Source: Thermaceae bacterium
Lineage (GTDB): Bacteria > Deinococcota > Deinococci > Deinococcales > Marinithermaceae
Direction of reading: 5' to 3'
Assembly (NCBI GenBank): GCA_027023345.1
Contig: JALVVO010000247.1
Location: forward strand, 1 to 25,650
Length of the DNA stretch: 25,650 nucleotides
Part shown: in pieces, positions 7,175 through 14,039 of the stretch
Layout of the letters: every line of letters begins with the position of its first letter
Numbering within the stretch: the first letter of the stretch is position 1
Translations under genes and position numbers: made by a program
The notes under the pieces: generated by a model
The model's database searches: none
The model's input: only the letters and a program-made list of their open reading frames with translations
What the model was told of the DNA's origin: nothing

Positions 7175-8451
7175 GCCTCCTCCTTCTTCATCTCCAACAC
7201 ATGCCGGCGTTCAGGGATGATGCCCTCGGGCCGGTAGATCATCATCAGGATCATGATCAGGCCGAAGACCATGCGCTCGTACTTGGCGGGCTCGAGCTGG
7301 TTCGGCAGGTTGGCGAAGTTGTACTTGAAGAACCCGAGGTCGAGGACGAAGCCGGCGTTCCGGAGGTCGTTCAGGTAGTCCGAGGCCGACTTCAAGAGGT
7401 CCACGTTCAGGATGGTCACCGTGGCCGCGCCCAGGATCGCCCCCGGGATCGAGCCCATGCCCCCGAGGATCACCATCACCAGGATCATGATCGACTGGAT
7501 CAGGGTGAAGGACTCCGGCGAGACGTAGAGCTGCTTGGCGGCGAAGAGCGCGCCCATGGCGCCGGAGAAGCTCGCCCCGGTGGCGAAGGCGATCAGCTTG
7601 GTGGGGAAGAGCGGGATCCCCATCGCCCGGGCCGCGGTCTCGTCCTCGCGGATCGCGATCCAGGCCCGGCCAAAGCGGGAGCGGTCGAGCCGGACGTTGA
7701 CCAGGGTAACGATGCCGATGATCACCAGCACGAGCAGGTAGAAGAAGAGGGGGTAGGCCTCGGCCCGGGAGAGGTGCAGCCCGAAGCGGTCAAGGAGGGC
7801 GATGAACCAGTCGATCGGCGGCCGCTGGATGGGGGTGATGCCCTGGGGGCCGTTGGTGATGTTGATCGGCTGGTCGAGGTTGTTGGCGAGCACCCGGACC
7901 ACCTCGCCGAGCCCCAGGGTGACGATCGCCAGGTAGTCGCCCTTGAGCCTGAGCGCCGGCGAGCCGATCACCACGCCGGTGATTGCCGCCACCACCACCG
8001 CCACCAGCATGAAGAGGTAGAAGTACTCGCCCGGCAGGGGGAAGATCTTCCAGGGCATGAACTCGTTGGCCTGGGGCGAGCCGAAGATCGCCCAGGTGTA
8101 GGCGCCGACGGCGAAGAAGGCGGCATAACCCAGGTCGAGTAGTCCGGCGAGGCCCACCACCACGTTGAGGCCGAGGGCCATGGCGGCGTAGATGCCGGTC
8201 TGGATGCCGAGCTCGAAGAGGAAGGAGTTCTTGAACCCGGCGGCGGGGATGACCAGGAGGAGGATCGCGCCGCCGATCAGGACCTTGAGCCACCTGGGAA
8301 TGGGCTGGAGGAGCGCAGCCAAGAGCGCCCCCAGGGTGAGCAGGAAGGGCAGCGTGCTGCGCGGATGGTTGAGCAGCCAGAAGCTCGCCACCAGGGCGAC
8401 GATCGCGATCACCGCGCTTAGGAGCAAGGGGTTTTCGCGGAGCTTCCTCAT
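7171..8451 (-). CDS. livM: Branched-chain amino-acid ABC transporter permease LivM
   Basis: This 426-residue inner-membrane permease carries the LivM core motif, GIYAAMALGLNVVVGLAGLLDLGYAAFFAVGAYTWA, and the cytoplasmic coupling segment LNVRLDRSRFGRAWIAIREDETAARAMGI that contacts the ATPases. About ten hydrophobic segments can be counted. The N-terminal ~85 residues hold two to three extra membrane segments before the core, as in longer LivM forms such as that of E. coli. The C-terminal end is PEGIIPERR, which is typical. It pairs with LivH and is joined to it and to livG by four-base ATGA overlaps. Confidence 0.95.
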   Translation of the reverse strand: MRKLRENPLLLSAVIAIVALVASFWLLNHPRSTLPFLLTLGALLAALLQPIPRWLKVLIGGAILLLVIPAAGFKNSFLFELGIQTGIYAAMALGLNVVVGLAGLLDLGYAAFFAVGAYTWAIFGSPQANEFMPWKIFPLPGEYFYLFMLVAVVVAAITGVVIGSPALRLKGDYLAIVTLGLGEVVRVLANNLDQPINITNGPQGITPIQRPPIDWFIALLDRFGLHLSRAEAYPLFFYLLVLVIIGIVTLVNVRLDRSRFGRAWIAIREDETAARAMGIPLFPTKLIAFATGASFSGAMGALFAAKQLYVSPESFTLIQSIMILVMVILGGMGSIPGAILGAATVTILNVDLLKSASDYLNDLRNAGFVLDLGFFKYNFANLPNQLEPAKYERMVFGLIMILMMIYRPEGIIPERRHVLEMKKEEA

Positions 8452-9602
8452 ACTTTCTCCCCCAGCTGCTGGCCGATGATGCCCTGCGGCCTGAAGAGCA
8501 GGATGAAGATAAGGATCATGAAGGCCAGGATGTCCTTGTACTCGGTGCCCATGGCCCCGTTCGTCAGGAAGGTGAGGTAGGTGCCGCCGAGCATCTCGAG
8601 CATGCCGAGGACCAGCCCGCCCACGGCGGCGCCGGTGATGTTCCCGATCCCGCCGAGCACGGCGGCGGTGAAGGCCTTGATGCCGGGGATGAAGCCGACG
8701 TAGGGGTGGACCAGGGTGTAGAGCAGGCCGAAGAGCACCCCGGCGACCCCGCCCAGAAACCCACCGATCAGGAAGGTGCGGGAGACGATCACGTCGGGGT
8801 CAATGCCCATGAGGCTCGCGGTCTGGGCGTCCTGGGCCACGGCGCGGATGGCGATGCCGAGCTTGGTCTTGTGCACCAGCCAGTTGAGGCCGTAGAGCAT
8901 CGCCAGGCTGACCACGATCACCAGGATGGACTTCATCTGGATGGTCATGCCCAGGTCGGCGAAGACCACGTGCCGGTAGAGGAATAGGAAGACCAGGGTG
9001 AGCCCGGCGGCGACCAGGCTGAGGGTGCGGCCGGTGGCCCGCGGCTTCTTGGCGAAGAGCCGGATCAGCCAGTCGCCGAAGTAGGCGAGGACCCAGAAGC
9101 CGAGCCACACGGTGAGGGCGATGGTGAGCACGCCGATCCAGTTGGGCAGGTTGTAGGTGGCCTCGAAGACGGCGAAGGAGGGGTAGCGGCGGTAGAAGGC
9201 GTTGTGCCAGAGCCCCTCGATCAGGCGCACCAGGTCCTGGAGGAAGAAGGAGACGCCGATGGCGGTGATGAGCGGCACCAGCCGGTTGGTGGTGCCCCGC
9301 TTCCTAAGCGGGCGGTAGGCCAGGCGCTCGACCAGGATGGCCACGATCGCGGCGACCGCGCCGCCGATTAGGATGGCGAGGGCGAGGAGCAAAAAGGGGT
9401 TGGCGATCGCGCCTTTTAATAGGATGAAGGTCTCCGCCCCGGCCACCGCGCCGGCCATGAAGATCTCGGAGTGCGCGAAGTTGATGAGCTCGAGCACCCC
9501 GTAGACCATGGTGTACCCCAGGGCGATCATCGCGTAGACGAAGCCCAGGATGAGCCCTTCGAGGAGCACGCTAGGCAGGAGCTGGATCAGTATCTCGAGC
9601 AA
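8448..9602 (-). CDS. livH: Branched-chain amino-acid ABC transporter permease LivH, extended form
   Basis: This inner-membrane permease has 384 residues, compared with about 290-310 for common LivH proteins. The family start LILGFVYAMIALGYTMVYGVLELINFAHSEIFMAGA is clear, as are the ATPase-coupling segment KTKLGIAIRAVAQDAQTASLMGID near residues 245-268 and the end LFRPQGIIG. The extra length lies near residues 140-215 and holds two hydrophobic segments (about 155-175 and 195-210) separated by a basic loop, KKPRATGR. The start is TTG at 9602, six bases after a strong GGGAGG; an upstream ATG is not available. It heads the livHMGF part of the cluster, 109 bp after livK. Confidence 0.93.
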   Translation of the reverse strand: MLEILIQLLPSVLLEGLILGFVYAMIALGYTMVYGVLELINFAHSEIFMAGAVAGAETFILLKGAIANPFLLLALAILIGGAVAAIVAILVERLAYRPLRKRGTTNRLVPLITAIGVSFFLQDLVRLIEGLWHNAFYRRYPSFAVFEATYNLPNWIGVLTIALTVWLGFWVLAYFGDWLIRLFAKKPRATGRTLSLVAAGLTLVFLFLYRHVVFADLGMTIQMKSILVIVVSLAMLYGLNWLVHKTKLGIAIRAVAQDAQTASLMGIDPDVIVSRTFLIGGFLGGVAGVLFGLLYTLVHPYVGFIPGIKAFTAAVLGGIGNITGAAVGGLVLGMLEMLGGTYLTFLTNGAMGTEYKDILAFMILIFILLFRPQGIIGQQLGEKV

Positions 9603-9632
9603 GGCGCACCTCCCGGCGGTGTGAAAACGCGC

Positions 9633-9650
9633 ATAACGTTGAATAACTTA
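9633..9650 (-). promoter_or_regulatory. Possible promoter/operator before livH
   Basis: This AT-rich stretch holds a direct repeat ATAAC at 9633-9637 and 9643-9647, ten bases apart, and on the minus strand a TAAGTT -10-like box at 9645-9650. No good -35 is seen. A ten-base repeat pitch fits a protein binding one face of the helix, so livHMGF may have its own control besides readthrough from livK. Confidence 0.3.
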
Positions 9651-9669
9651 GCACACGCGGGGCCATAAG

Positions 9670-9693
9670 AAGGGGGGCCGGCTGGCCCCCCTT
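9670..9693 (-). terminator. Hairpin terminator/attenuator between livK and livH
   Basis: AAGGGGGGCC (9670-9679) and GGCCCCCCTT (9684-9693) form a perfect 10-bp stem with a four-base loop, 19 bases after the livK stop, and the minus strand continues CTTAT. It likely stops most transcripts after the binding-protein gene, so that less permease and ATPase than binding protein is made. Confidence 0.65.
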
Positions 9694-9711
9694 TCCCCTA
9701 GCACGGGAAGC

Positions 9712-10878
9712 TTACTTGATGGCCTCGCACTTGGTCGCCGGCGCGGGGAAGGAGATGACCTTCACGACCTCGCCGGGGTACTTGGCCTCCTTTAGGTGAA
9801 TGACGAAGTAGTCCGCCTTCTTCCGGTCGCCCTTATAGTCGAAGGCGACGTGCCCGGTCACGCCCTCGAGGGTGGTCTGGCGGATCAGCATCGAGAGCTC
9901 GGCCCGGGTGGGCGGACGCTTGGCGTAGGCGACGAAGTCCTTAAGGGCCTTGATCACGACGTTGGCGGAGTCGTAGGCGTAGATCGCGAAGGACTCGGGC
10001 TTCTTGCCGAACTTCTTCTCGAACTTCTCGGCCATCGCCTTGGCCTTGGGGTACTTCTCGATGGGGCCGGCGACGGTGGTGTAGTAGGCGCCCTTGGCGG
10101 CCTCGCCGGCGATCTCGACGAACTTCGAGGAGTCAAGGCCGTCGGGACCCATGAAGGTGGCCTTGATCCCGCGCTCGCGCATCTGCTTGAGCAGCACGCC
10201 GGCCTGGTGGTAGATGCCGCCGAAGTAGACGAAGTCGGGCTTCTTGGCCTTCATCTGGAGGATGAGGGCCTGGAAGTTGGCCTTCTCCTCGGTGCCCACG
10301 AAGCCGACCACCTGGGCGCCGAGCTCCTCGGCCTTCTTCTTGAACTGCTCGGCCACGCCCTGCCCGTAGGTGGTCTTGTCGTGGACGATGAAGATCCGCT
10401 TGGCCCCGAGCTCCTTCACCGCGAACTCGGCGCCGGCCGGGCCCTGCACGTCGTCACGGCCGACCAGACGGTTGACGTTCAGGTAGCAGCGGTCGGTGAC
10501 CGCCGGGCCTGTGTTGGCCGGGGAGACCATGGCCAGCTGGTAGTCCTTGTAGACCTCGGACGAGGGGATGGCCACGCCGGTGTTCAGGTGGCCGACGATG
10601 GCCACGATCTCGGGGTCGGTGACCAGCCGCCGGGCGACCGCCACGCCCACGTCGGGGTTGGCCTGGTCGTCCTGGGGCGCGAGCTCGAGCTTGAAGCCGA
10701 GCTTCTCGAACTCGGGCTGCGCCTCCTCGACGGCGAGCTGGGCGCCGAGCTTGATCATCTCGCCCAGCGCCGCCTGCTCGCCCGAGAGCGGCGAGACGGT
10801 CGCGATTTTGATCACGTTGCCCTGGGCCAGGGCGCTTGCACCGAAAGCCAGAGCCAGTGCCAGCAACGCTTTCTTCAT
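9712..10878 (-). CDS. livK: Branched-chain amino-acid ABC transporter binding protein
   Basis: This 388-residue protein is a family 6 periplasmic binding protein (LivJ/LivK type) that captures the amino acid for the LivHMGF channel. The signal peptide is MKKALLALALAFGASALA with likely cleavage before QGN. The start of the mature protein, IKIATVSPLSGEQAALGEMIKLGAQLAVEE, and the ligand-loop region VGHLNTGVAIPSSEVYKDYQLAMVSP are typical; the latter holds the serine/threonine residues that bind the amino-acid backbone in the family. The ATG at 10878 is chosen over longer in-frame options because it follows AAGGAGGGGG closely and gives a proper signal peptide. It has its own promoter and is followed by a hairpin before livH. 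Confidence 0.94.
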   Translation of the reverse strand: MKKALLALALAFGASALAQGNVIKIATVSPLSGEQAALGEMIKLGAQLAVEEAQPEFEKLGFKLELAPQDDQANPDVGVAVARRLVTDPEIVAIVGHLNTGVAIPSSEVYKDYQLAMVSPANTGPAVTDRCYLNVNRLVGRDDVQGPAGAEFAVKELGAKRIFIVHDKTTYGQGVAEQFKKKAEELGAQVVGFVGTEEKANFQALILQMKAKKPDFVYFGGIYHQAGVLLKQMRERGIKATFMGPDGLDSSKFVEIAGEAAKGAYYTTVAGPIEKYPKAKAMAEKFEKKFGKKPESFAIYAYDSANVVIKALKDFVAYAKRPPTRAELSMLIRQTTLEGVTGHVAFDYKGDRKKADYFVIHLKEAKYPGEVVKVISFPAPATKCEAIK

Positions 10879-10919
10879 ATCCCCCTCCTTCTCTGCGAGT
10901 TCTAAGCGCTCGCGAGGGC

Positions 10920-10950
10920 ATTTTACAAAAAAATGCACCGGGCTTGTCAA
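10920..10950 (-). promoter_or_regulatory. Promoter of livK
   Basis: On the minus strand, a perfect TTGACA (10945-10950) and TAAAAT (10920-10925) are separated by 19 bases. The spacing is long by one or two bases, but both hexamers are strong and lie about 40 bases before the livK ATG. The -35 box directly follows the T-run of the glnA terminator. Confidence 0.65.
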
Positions 10951-10951
10951 T

Positions 10952-10977
10952 AAAAACCGCCGCCCGGGGGCGGCGGT
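10952..10977 (-). terminator. Intrinsic terminator of the minus-strand glnA
   Basis: ACCGCCGCC (10956-10964) pairs with GGCGGCGGT (10969-10977), giving a 9-bp stem with a four-base loop, and the minus strand then runs TTTTA. It sits 17 bases after the stop of the glutamine synthetase gene, a textbook intrinsic terminator. Confidence 0.85.
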
Positions 10978-10994
10978 CGCGTGGGGCGTGGGGT

Positions 10995-12335
10995 TTAGTA
11001 CTTGATCAGGTAGCGGTCGAGCTCCCAGCGGTGCACGGTGATGCGGTAGTCCTCCCACTCGAGGCGCTTCGCCTTCAGGAAGTGGCGGTAGATGTGCTCG
11101 TCCAGCGCGGCCTTGATGACCTCGTCCTTCTCCAGCGCGTCCAGCGCCTCCCGCAGCGTGCCGGGGAGCTCCTTGATCTTGTGGCGGCGCCGCTCGCGCA
11201 CGCTCATCTCGAAGATGTTCCGCTGGATCGGCGGAGGCGGGGTGAGGCCGTTCTTGATCCCGTCGAGGCCGGCGGCGAGCATCACCGCCAGGGCGAGGTA
11301 GGGGTTGGTGCTGGGGTCGGGCATGCGGAGCTCGGCCCGGGTGCCCACCCCGCGGCGGGCGGGGATGCGGATCATCGCCGAGCGGTTGGAGGCCGACCAG
11401 GCGATGTTGGTGGGGGCCTCGTAGCCCGGGGTGAGCCGTTTGTAGGAGTTCACCAGGGGGTTCGTGATCGCCACCATGCCGGCGGCGTGGGCGAGGAGGC
11501 CGGCGATGAACCGGAGCGCGGTCTTCGAGAGCTGGTACTCGGCCTTCTCGTCGTAGAAGGCGTTCTTGCCGTTCTTGAAAATCGAGAGGTGGGTGTGCAT
11601 GCCCGAGCCGTTGATGCCGACGATGGGCTTGGGCATGAAGGTGGCGTGGAGGTCGTGGAGGAGGGCCACCCTTTTGACCACGAACTTGAAGGTGGCGATG
11701 TTGTCGGCGGTGGTGAGGGCGTCGGCGTACTTGAAGTCGATCTCGTGCTGGCCGGGGGCGACCTCGTGGTGGGCGGCCTCGATCTCGAAGCCCATCTCCA
11801 CCAGGACGTTCACCATGTCCCGCCGGGCCTCCTCGCCCTTGTCCAGGGGGGCGAGGTCAAAGTAGCCGGCGTCGTCGTGGGTCTCGGTGGTGGGGAGCCC
11901 CTCGGGGTCGCGGAGGAAGAGGAAGAACTCGGGCTCGGGGCCGGCGTACATGTTGTCGAAGCCGAGCTTCTTGAGCTCCTCGATCTGGCGCTTCAGGGCC
12001 TGGCGGGGGTCGCCCTCGAAGGGGGTGCCGTCGGGGTAGGCGACGTCGCAGATCAGCCGGGCCACCCGGCCCCGGGCGGGGTCCTCGATCAGGTCGGGGA
12101 AGATGACGAAGGTGTTGTAGTCGGGCTTCAGGAGCATGTCGGATTCCTCGATCCGGGTGAAGCCCTCGATCGAGGAGCCGTCGAACATGATCTCGCCGTC
12201 CAGGGCCTTTTCGAACTGGCTCACGGGTACTTCCACGTTCTTGCCGACGCCGAGGATATCGGTGAATTGTAGCCGGAGGAAGCGGACGTCGTTTTGTCTT
12301 AGTTCCTTAAGAATTTCGGCTTTGCTGAGGGCCAT
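10995..12335 (-). CDS. glnA: Glutamine synthetase type I, GSI-alpha like
   Basis: This 446-residue enzyme makes glutamine from glutamate, ammonium and ATP in the cytoplasm as a dodecamer. Seen in the sequence are FDGSSIEGFTRIEESDM near residues 52-68 (the Arg in RIEESDM is the GSI-alpha feedback position), PEPEFFLF with metal-binding Glu, HHEVAPGQHEIDF, MPKPIVGINGSGMHTHLS (ATP and active site), NPLVNSYKRL and the C-terminal YRITVHRWELDRYL. The ~25-residue insertion and adenylylation Tyr of GSI-beta enzymes are absent, so control is probably by feedback and transcription rather than by GlnE. The ATG at 12335 has no Shine-Dalgarno but has TAGACT six bases upstream. It is divergent from a GSI-beta paralogue. 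Confidence 0.96.
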   Translation of the reverse strand: MALSKAEILKELRQNDVRFLRLQFTDILGVGKNVEVPVSQFEKALDGEIMFDGSSIEGFTRIEESDMLLKPDYNTFVIFPDLIEDPARGRVARLICDVAYPDGTPFEGDPRQALKRQIEELKKLGFDNMYAGPEPEFFLFLRDPEGLPTTETHDDAGYFDLAPLDKGEEARRDMVNVLVEMGFEIEAAHHEVAPGQHEIDFKYADALTTADNIATFKFVVKRVALLHDLHATFMPKPIVGINGSGMHTHLSIFKNGKNAFYDEKAEYQLSKTALRFIAGLLAHAAGMVAITNPLVNSYKRLTPGYEAPTNIAWSASNRSAMIRIPARRGVGTRAELRMPDPSTNPYLALAVMLAAGLDGIKNGLTPPPPIQRNIFEMSVRERRRHKIKELPGTLREALDALEKDEVIKAALDEHIYRHFLKAKRLEWEDYRITVHRWELDRYLIKY

Positions 12336-12341
12336 GCCTAC

Positions 12342-12347
12342 AGTCTA
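12342..12347 (-). promoter_or_regulatory. -10 box of minus-strand glnA, leaderless type
   Basis: TAGACT lies six bases before the ATG at 12335, and no Shine-Dalgarno sequence is visible. This spacing fits leaderless mRNA. The -35 region is weak (TGAATA about 17 bases further up), which may mean that an activator is needed. Confidence 0.45.
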
Positions 12348-12370
12348 CACGGCTTGTGCAGGCATATTCA

Positions 12371-12541
12371 TACGCACCTCTTGTTTGGCGTCTTCGAACG
12401 CACCTGCTCCGGGAACCCGGAACATCTGGCGCGAATCATTCCCCGAACGCAGATTAGCATGGGGTCATACGCGCCAAGCGTACACCTGGCTATTGACAGT
12501 TGTGCATGATCTTGGGTACGCTTTGCCGCGTAAGTTTACGC
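12371..12541. promoter_or_regulatory. Cluster of TACGC/GCGTA half-sites between divergent glnA genes
   Basis: The pentamer TACGC or its complement GCGTA occurs six times: 12371-12375, 12468-12472, 12478-12482, 12517-12521, 12528-12532 and 12537-12541. Two pairs form inverted repeats: TACGC-n5-GCGTA (12468-12482) upstream of the -35, and GCGTAA-n2-TTACGC (12528-12541) between the -10 and the ribosome binding site of the plus-strand glnA. An unrelated perfect palindrome, TCCGGG-AA-CCCGGA, lies at 12408-12421, and ACGCACCT is repeated at 12372 and 12399. This looks like a multi-site operator for a nitrogen-responsive regulator; the regulator is unknown. Confidence 0.55.
12493..12522 (+). promoter_or_regulatory. 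Promoter of plus-strand glnA
   Basis: A perfect TTGACA (12493-12498) is followed after 18 bases by TACGCT (12517-12522), a weak -10 keeping the key T, A and T. The weak -10 itself contains a TACGC half-site and inverted repeats flank it, so regulation by a DNA-binding protein is likely. Confidence 0.55.
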
Positions 12542-12554
12542 ACGGAGGTGTGCC

Positions 12555-13973
12555 GTGTTCAAGGACGCGAAGGAAACGGTCAAGTTCATCAAGGAAAAGG
12601 GCATCGCTTATGTAGATCTAAGGTTTTCCGACCTCCCGGGACGTTGGCAGCACTTCACCGTTCCGGCCCACGAGGCTGACGAAAACTTCTTCAAGCTCGG
12701 TGCGGGCTTCGATGGGTCCTCGATTCAGGGGTTCCAGGCGATCAACGAGTCGGATATGCTCCTGCTTCCGGACGTATCCACGGCCTTCGTGGATCCCTTT
12801 GCGGAGCACCCCACCCTGGTCGTGATCGCCGACGTCTACGACCCCGTGGAGAAGAAGTTCTACGATAAGGATCCCCGTGGGGTGGCCAAAAGGGCCGAGG
12901 AGTACCTCAAGAAGACGGGAATCGCCGACGCCAGCTACTGGGGTCCCGAGATCGAGTTTTTCATCTTTGACCAAGTAGGTTTCTCCATCGAGCCCCACAA
13001 CTCGGGCTTTTGGATTGAGTCGGAGGAGGGCCACTGGCACTCCTACGAGGGCGGGGACGGCCTCTGGATCCGCCCCAAGGAGGGCTATTTTCCCGCGCCC
13101 CCGGTGGACAAGTACCAGGACCTTAGGAGCGAGATGGTGAAAAATCTCGAGGCCACCGGGGTCCAGGTCGAGCTCCACCACCACGAGGTCGCCACCGCCG
13201 GCCAAGCCGAGATCGACATTCGCTTCGATACCCTGACCCGGACCGGCGACAACGTCTTCAAGTACAAGTACGCGGTGCGCCAGACCGCCGCCCGGGCGGG
13301 CAAGACCGTGACCTTCATGCCGAAACCTCTCTTCGGGGACAACGGCTCGGGGATGCACACCCACCAGTCGCTTTGGAAGAACGGCGAGCCGCTTTTCTAC
13401 GACGAAAAGGGCTATGCCGAGCTCAGCAAGCTCGCCATGCACTACGCCGCGGGTCTTCTCGCCCATGGCCCGGCGCTCGCCGCGATCACCAATCCCACCG
13501 TGAACTCGTACCGCCGGCTCGTACCCGGCTACGAGGCGCCGGTGAACCTGATCATCTCGCGGCGGAACCGCTCGGCGATCATCCGGATCCCCATGTACTT
13601 CACCGGGCCCGAGTTCAAGAAATCCAAGCGGATCGAGTACCGGGCGCCGGACCCCTCGGGTAATCCCTACCTGACCTTCGCCGCCATGCTCATGGCGGGC
13701 CTCGACGGGATTCGCCGGGCGCTCGAGCCCCCGAAGCCGGTGGACAAAAACCTTTACGCCCTTTCCGCCCGCGAGGCGCGCCGGATCAAGACCCTGCCGA
13801 AGAGCCTGGACGAGGCCCTCGACGCGCTGGAGAAGGACCACGACTTCCTCCTCGAGGGCGGCGTTTTTACCGAGGCGCTGCTCGAAGAGTGGATCGCAAT
13901 GAAGCGCGAGGAGGCCGCGCAGGTGCGGCTCCGTACCACGCCGATCGAGTTCCAGATGTACTACGACCTCTAA
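12555..13973 (+). CDS. glnA: Glutamine synthetase type I, GSI-beta like
   Basis: This 472-residue glutamine synthetase differs from its divergent neighbour. It has FDGSSIQGFQAINESDM at residues 52-68, with the INESDM form of GSI-beta, PEIEFFIF, the extra segment near 145-185 typical of GSI-beta (HNSGFWIESEEGHWHSYEGG), HHHEVATAGQAEIDIRF, MPKPLFGDNGSGMHTHQS and NPTVNSYRRLVPGYEAP. The segment DKNLYAL at 397-403 aligns with the E. coli adenylylation loop KNLYDL, so Tyr401 could be modified if the cell has GlnE. It is the usual length for GSI-beta. The GTG start at 12555 is six bases after GGAGG. It is the only complete plus-strand gene in the window and has its own TTGACA promoter. The two enzymes may serve different nitrogen states. 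Confidence 0.95.
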   Translation: MFKDAKETVKFIKEKGIAYVDLRFSDLPGRWQHFTVPAHEADENFFKLGAGFDGSSIQGFQAINESDMLLLPDVSTAFVDPFAEHPTLVVIADVYDPVEKKFYDKDPRGVAKRAEEYLKKTGIADASYWGPEIEFFIFDQVGFSIEPHNSGFWIESEEGHWHSYEGGDGLWIRPKEGYFPAPPVDKYQDLRSEMVKNLEATGVQVELHHHEVATAGQAEIDIRFDTLTRTGDNVFKYKYAVRQTAARAGKTVTFMPKPLFGDNGSGMHTHQSLWKNGEPLFYDEKGYAELSKLAMHYAAGLLAHGPALAAITNPTVNSYRRLVPGYEAPVNLIISRRNRSAIIRIPMYFTGPEFKKSKRIEYRAPDPSGNPYLTFAAMLMAGLDGIRRALEPPKPVDKNLYALSAREARRIKTLPKSLDEALDALEKDHDFLLEGGVFTEALLEEWIAMKREEAAQVRLRTTPIEFQMYYDL

Positions 13974-13987
13974 GTCCAGCGTCCAGC
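13974..13987 (+). repeat. Short tandem repeat after glnA stop
   Basis: GTCCAGC is repeated twice in tandem, starting directly after the TAA stop. CGTCCA within it (13980-13985) can also pair with TGGACG at 14024-14029, which would close a longer stem around the terminator hairpin. Confidence 0.5.
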
Positions 13988-13998
13988 GCGAAATCTAT

Positions 13999-14022
13999 GG
14001 CCCCCCGGAACTCCGGGGGGCC
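13999..14022. terminator. Bidirectional hairpin between convergent glnA and 5'-nucleotidase genes
   Basis: GGCCCCCCGG (13999-14008) pairs with CCGGGGGGCC (14013-14022), a perfect 10-bp stem with a four-base loop. It lies between the ends of two convergent genes and reads as a stem from both strands. T-runs on either side are poor, so termination efficiency is uncertain. Confidence 0.65.
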
Positions 14023-14039
14023 TTGGACGTTGGGCGGCT

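Noticed and set aside
10879..11058. N-terminal extension of the livK product
   Set aside because: It would cross the promoter, terminator and ribosome binding site; the ATG at 10878 gives a clean signal peptide.
12600..13000. Slightly lower GC in the first part of the plus-strand glnA as a sign of transfer
   Set aside because: The shift is mild, fades along the gene and could reflect expression-linked codon choice; it cannot be judged without genome codon tables.
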